A stretch of DNA of 7,424 nt. Origin: Sulfurimonadaceae bacterium. Its GTDB lineage: Bacteria > Campylobacterota > Campylobacteria > Campylobacterales > Sulfurimonadaceae. The translations under genes were made by a program, and so were the position numbers. The stretch covers positions 1-7,424 of the forward strand of contig JAPHSI010000129.1 of assembly GCA_026193155.1 (NCBI GenBank), in the 5' to 3' direction. Position 1 is the stretch's first letter, and every line of letters begins with the position of its first letter. Shown here piece after piece: positions 6,289 through 7,424 of the stretch. The notes under the pieces were generated by a model, which was not told where the DNA came from, did no database searches, and saw only the letters and a program-made list of their open reading frames with translations.

Positions 6289-7424
6289 TTATATGTTGTA
6301 ACTCTCAATTATAGACTTATTGACAATTTCGTTAGATATATTAAGTTTACTAATAGCTTCTTCTGCTTTGTCAAAATCCAAAGATTCAATAGCTATGGCA
6401 AGCTCAAGCAATATCCCTAAACTTCCCTCTTTATCTAGTAAGGCATACCTAATATTACTTGAAATATTTAGCTCTTTTATAGTCTCTTGCATTGGAGTAT
6501 CAGTTATTACATCGATTAAAGAGAGTATACCTGTTAGGGAAGCTTCGTCTTTATTCATATCATGTGATACTAGTTTTGAAGCAAGCTCACCCATTAGTTT
6601 TGCACGGCTTTGAGCAAGTGTGACTATTGGAGAGCGCATCCCGTCCACTGCACTTTCTGATTTTGAAAAAGCAATAAGAAGAAGCCATCTTTTAAGTGGA
6701 GATCTTCCTAAAATAGCTATAGCATGTTTTATAGAACGTATATTTGTTGAGAGAGATAATGTAGCTGAGTTCATAAATTTTAAAAGTTGTATTGTCACGT
6801 CGGGAGAGTTCTCAAATGCTTCTGATATTTCCTCTATGGAACTTTCATGGTCTAAAAGATTTATTAATTGAAAAATTTCACTATACATAGGGTCTAAAGC
6901 TTTTTTTGTTATTAAGTTTGGTCTAGCAAAAAAGTAACCTTGAAAATATTCACAACCTAAGTCTCTAAAGTATTCATAATCTTCTTTTGTTTCAACTTTT
7001 TCCGCAAGCAGTTTATAATCAAACCCTTTAATCTCATCTAAGTGAGACTCTAATGATTCTTTATCTATAATGCTGGCATCTAACTTTAAAATATATAAAT
7101 ATGGAAAAATAGGTCTAAAGTTATTCAAAAACTCTTCAGAACAGCTGACATCGTCAAGTGCAAATTTAAAGCCAAGCTTTTTTAACTCTTTTATACGCTC
7201 AAGCATAGCATCTGTAACGTTAATCGTCTCTAAGAGTTCTAAAACAAACCTATCTTTTGGGACACTCAAGATTGCATCGGTAAGTATCAAATCATTGTCT
7301 ATATTTATAAAGGCAAGCTCGTCACCTACAACTTTGTCAAGTCCTATATGATTTAACGTATTAACGGCAACTCTCGTTGAAGCTATAGTACCATCACCGA
7401 ATTGTGCAGATTCTAAACCATCAT
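6289..7424 (-). CDS. EAL-HDOD signalling protein (c-di-GMP phosphodiesterase-like), 5' end cut off by window
   Basis: The gene begins beyond the right edge. The frame stays open from 7422 down to the stop at 6289, giving 377 visible residues. A TTG at 7288-7290 is in frame but internal, since the 44 residues before it (e.g. STRVAVNTLNHIG, LAFINID) continue the EAL fold. Numbering from the first visible codon, EAL residues include N40 in FINID, E62 in FVLELLE, D90/D91 in ALDDV, K113 in ILKLD, E141 in AEKVET and Q161 in YFQGYFFARP. Only the ExL signature itself lies outside. An HDOD domain follows (about 180-375). This YuxH/CdgJ architecture includes active c-di-GMP phosphodiesterases and degenerate regulators; the visible metal and catalytic residues favour activity. 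It is the upstream partner of the FIST hybrid kinase, 2 bases apart, so the two probably act in one signalling pathway. Confidence 0.92.
   Translation of the reverse strand, partial: DGLESAQFGDGTIASTRVAVNTLNHIGLDKVVGDELAFINIDNDLILTDAILSVPKDRFVLELLETINVTDAMLERIKELKKLGFKFALDDVSCSEEFLNNFRPIFPYLYILKLDASIIDKESLESHLDEIKGFDYKLLAEKVETKEDYEYFRDLGCEYFQGYFFARPNLITKKALDPMYSEIFQLINLLDHESSIEEISEAFENSPDVTIQLLKFMNSATLSLSTNIRSIKHAIAILGRSPLKRWLLLIAFSKSESAVDGMRSPIVTLAQSRAKLMGELASKLVSHDMNKDEASLTGILSLIDVITDTPMQETIKELNISSNIRYALLDKEGSLGILLELAIAIESLDFDKAEEAISKLNISNEIVNKSIIESYNI

Overview
The window looks like chromosomal DNA from an AT-rich Gram-negative bacterium, most likely a Campylobacterota member of the Sulfurimonas/Arcobacter kind. 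The basis is low G+C, AAGGAG-type ribosome binding sites, A/T-rich intergenic DNA with TATAAT-like -10 boxes and no clear -35 boxes, and the pairing of a FIST-domain hybrid kinase with an EAL-HDOD protein. The assignment is inference from gene style, not a database match. No phage, transposon, CRISPR or integron sequence is visible.

Left part (1-1278, plus strand): a complete tRNA-Arg with anticodon GCG is followed by an Old Yellow Enzyme flavin oxidoreductase. It keeps the catalytic His/Asn/Tyr, but the C-terminal Gly-Arg of the FMN phosphate site is replaced by Ala-Ser.

Middle (1279-1971): the most unusual stretch. A TATAAT box at 1334 is followed by consecutive inverted repeats (1355-1369, 1369-1407, 1434-1490). 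A 9-pair stem (1488-1496 with 1509-1517) then covers the ribosome binding site of a 76-residue secreted protein. That protein has six cysteines in a mirror-symmetric pattern (6-3-9-3-6 residues between them), suggesting a disulfide-stapled helical hairpin. The leader may be a cis-acting RNA switch or thermosensor, or may contain a small RNA.

Metal operon (1972-3349, plus strand): a Dps-like/thioferritin-type ferritin with an intact bacterioferritin-type diiron site and nearby cysteines lies 16 bases upstream of a ZupT (ZIP family) divalent metal importer. A Fur-box-like sequence lies at the -35 position of a possible promoter. Together they suggest coupled metal uptake and iron detoxification or storage.

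Signalling operon (7424 to 3353, minus strand): an EAL-HDOD c-di-GMP phosphodiesterase-like protein, cut by the right window edge, is followed after 2 bases by a 977-residue hybrid histidine kinase with FIST, PAS, HisKA, HATPase and receiver domains. The operon converges on zupT, with only 3 bases between the two stop codons and no recognisable terminator.
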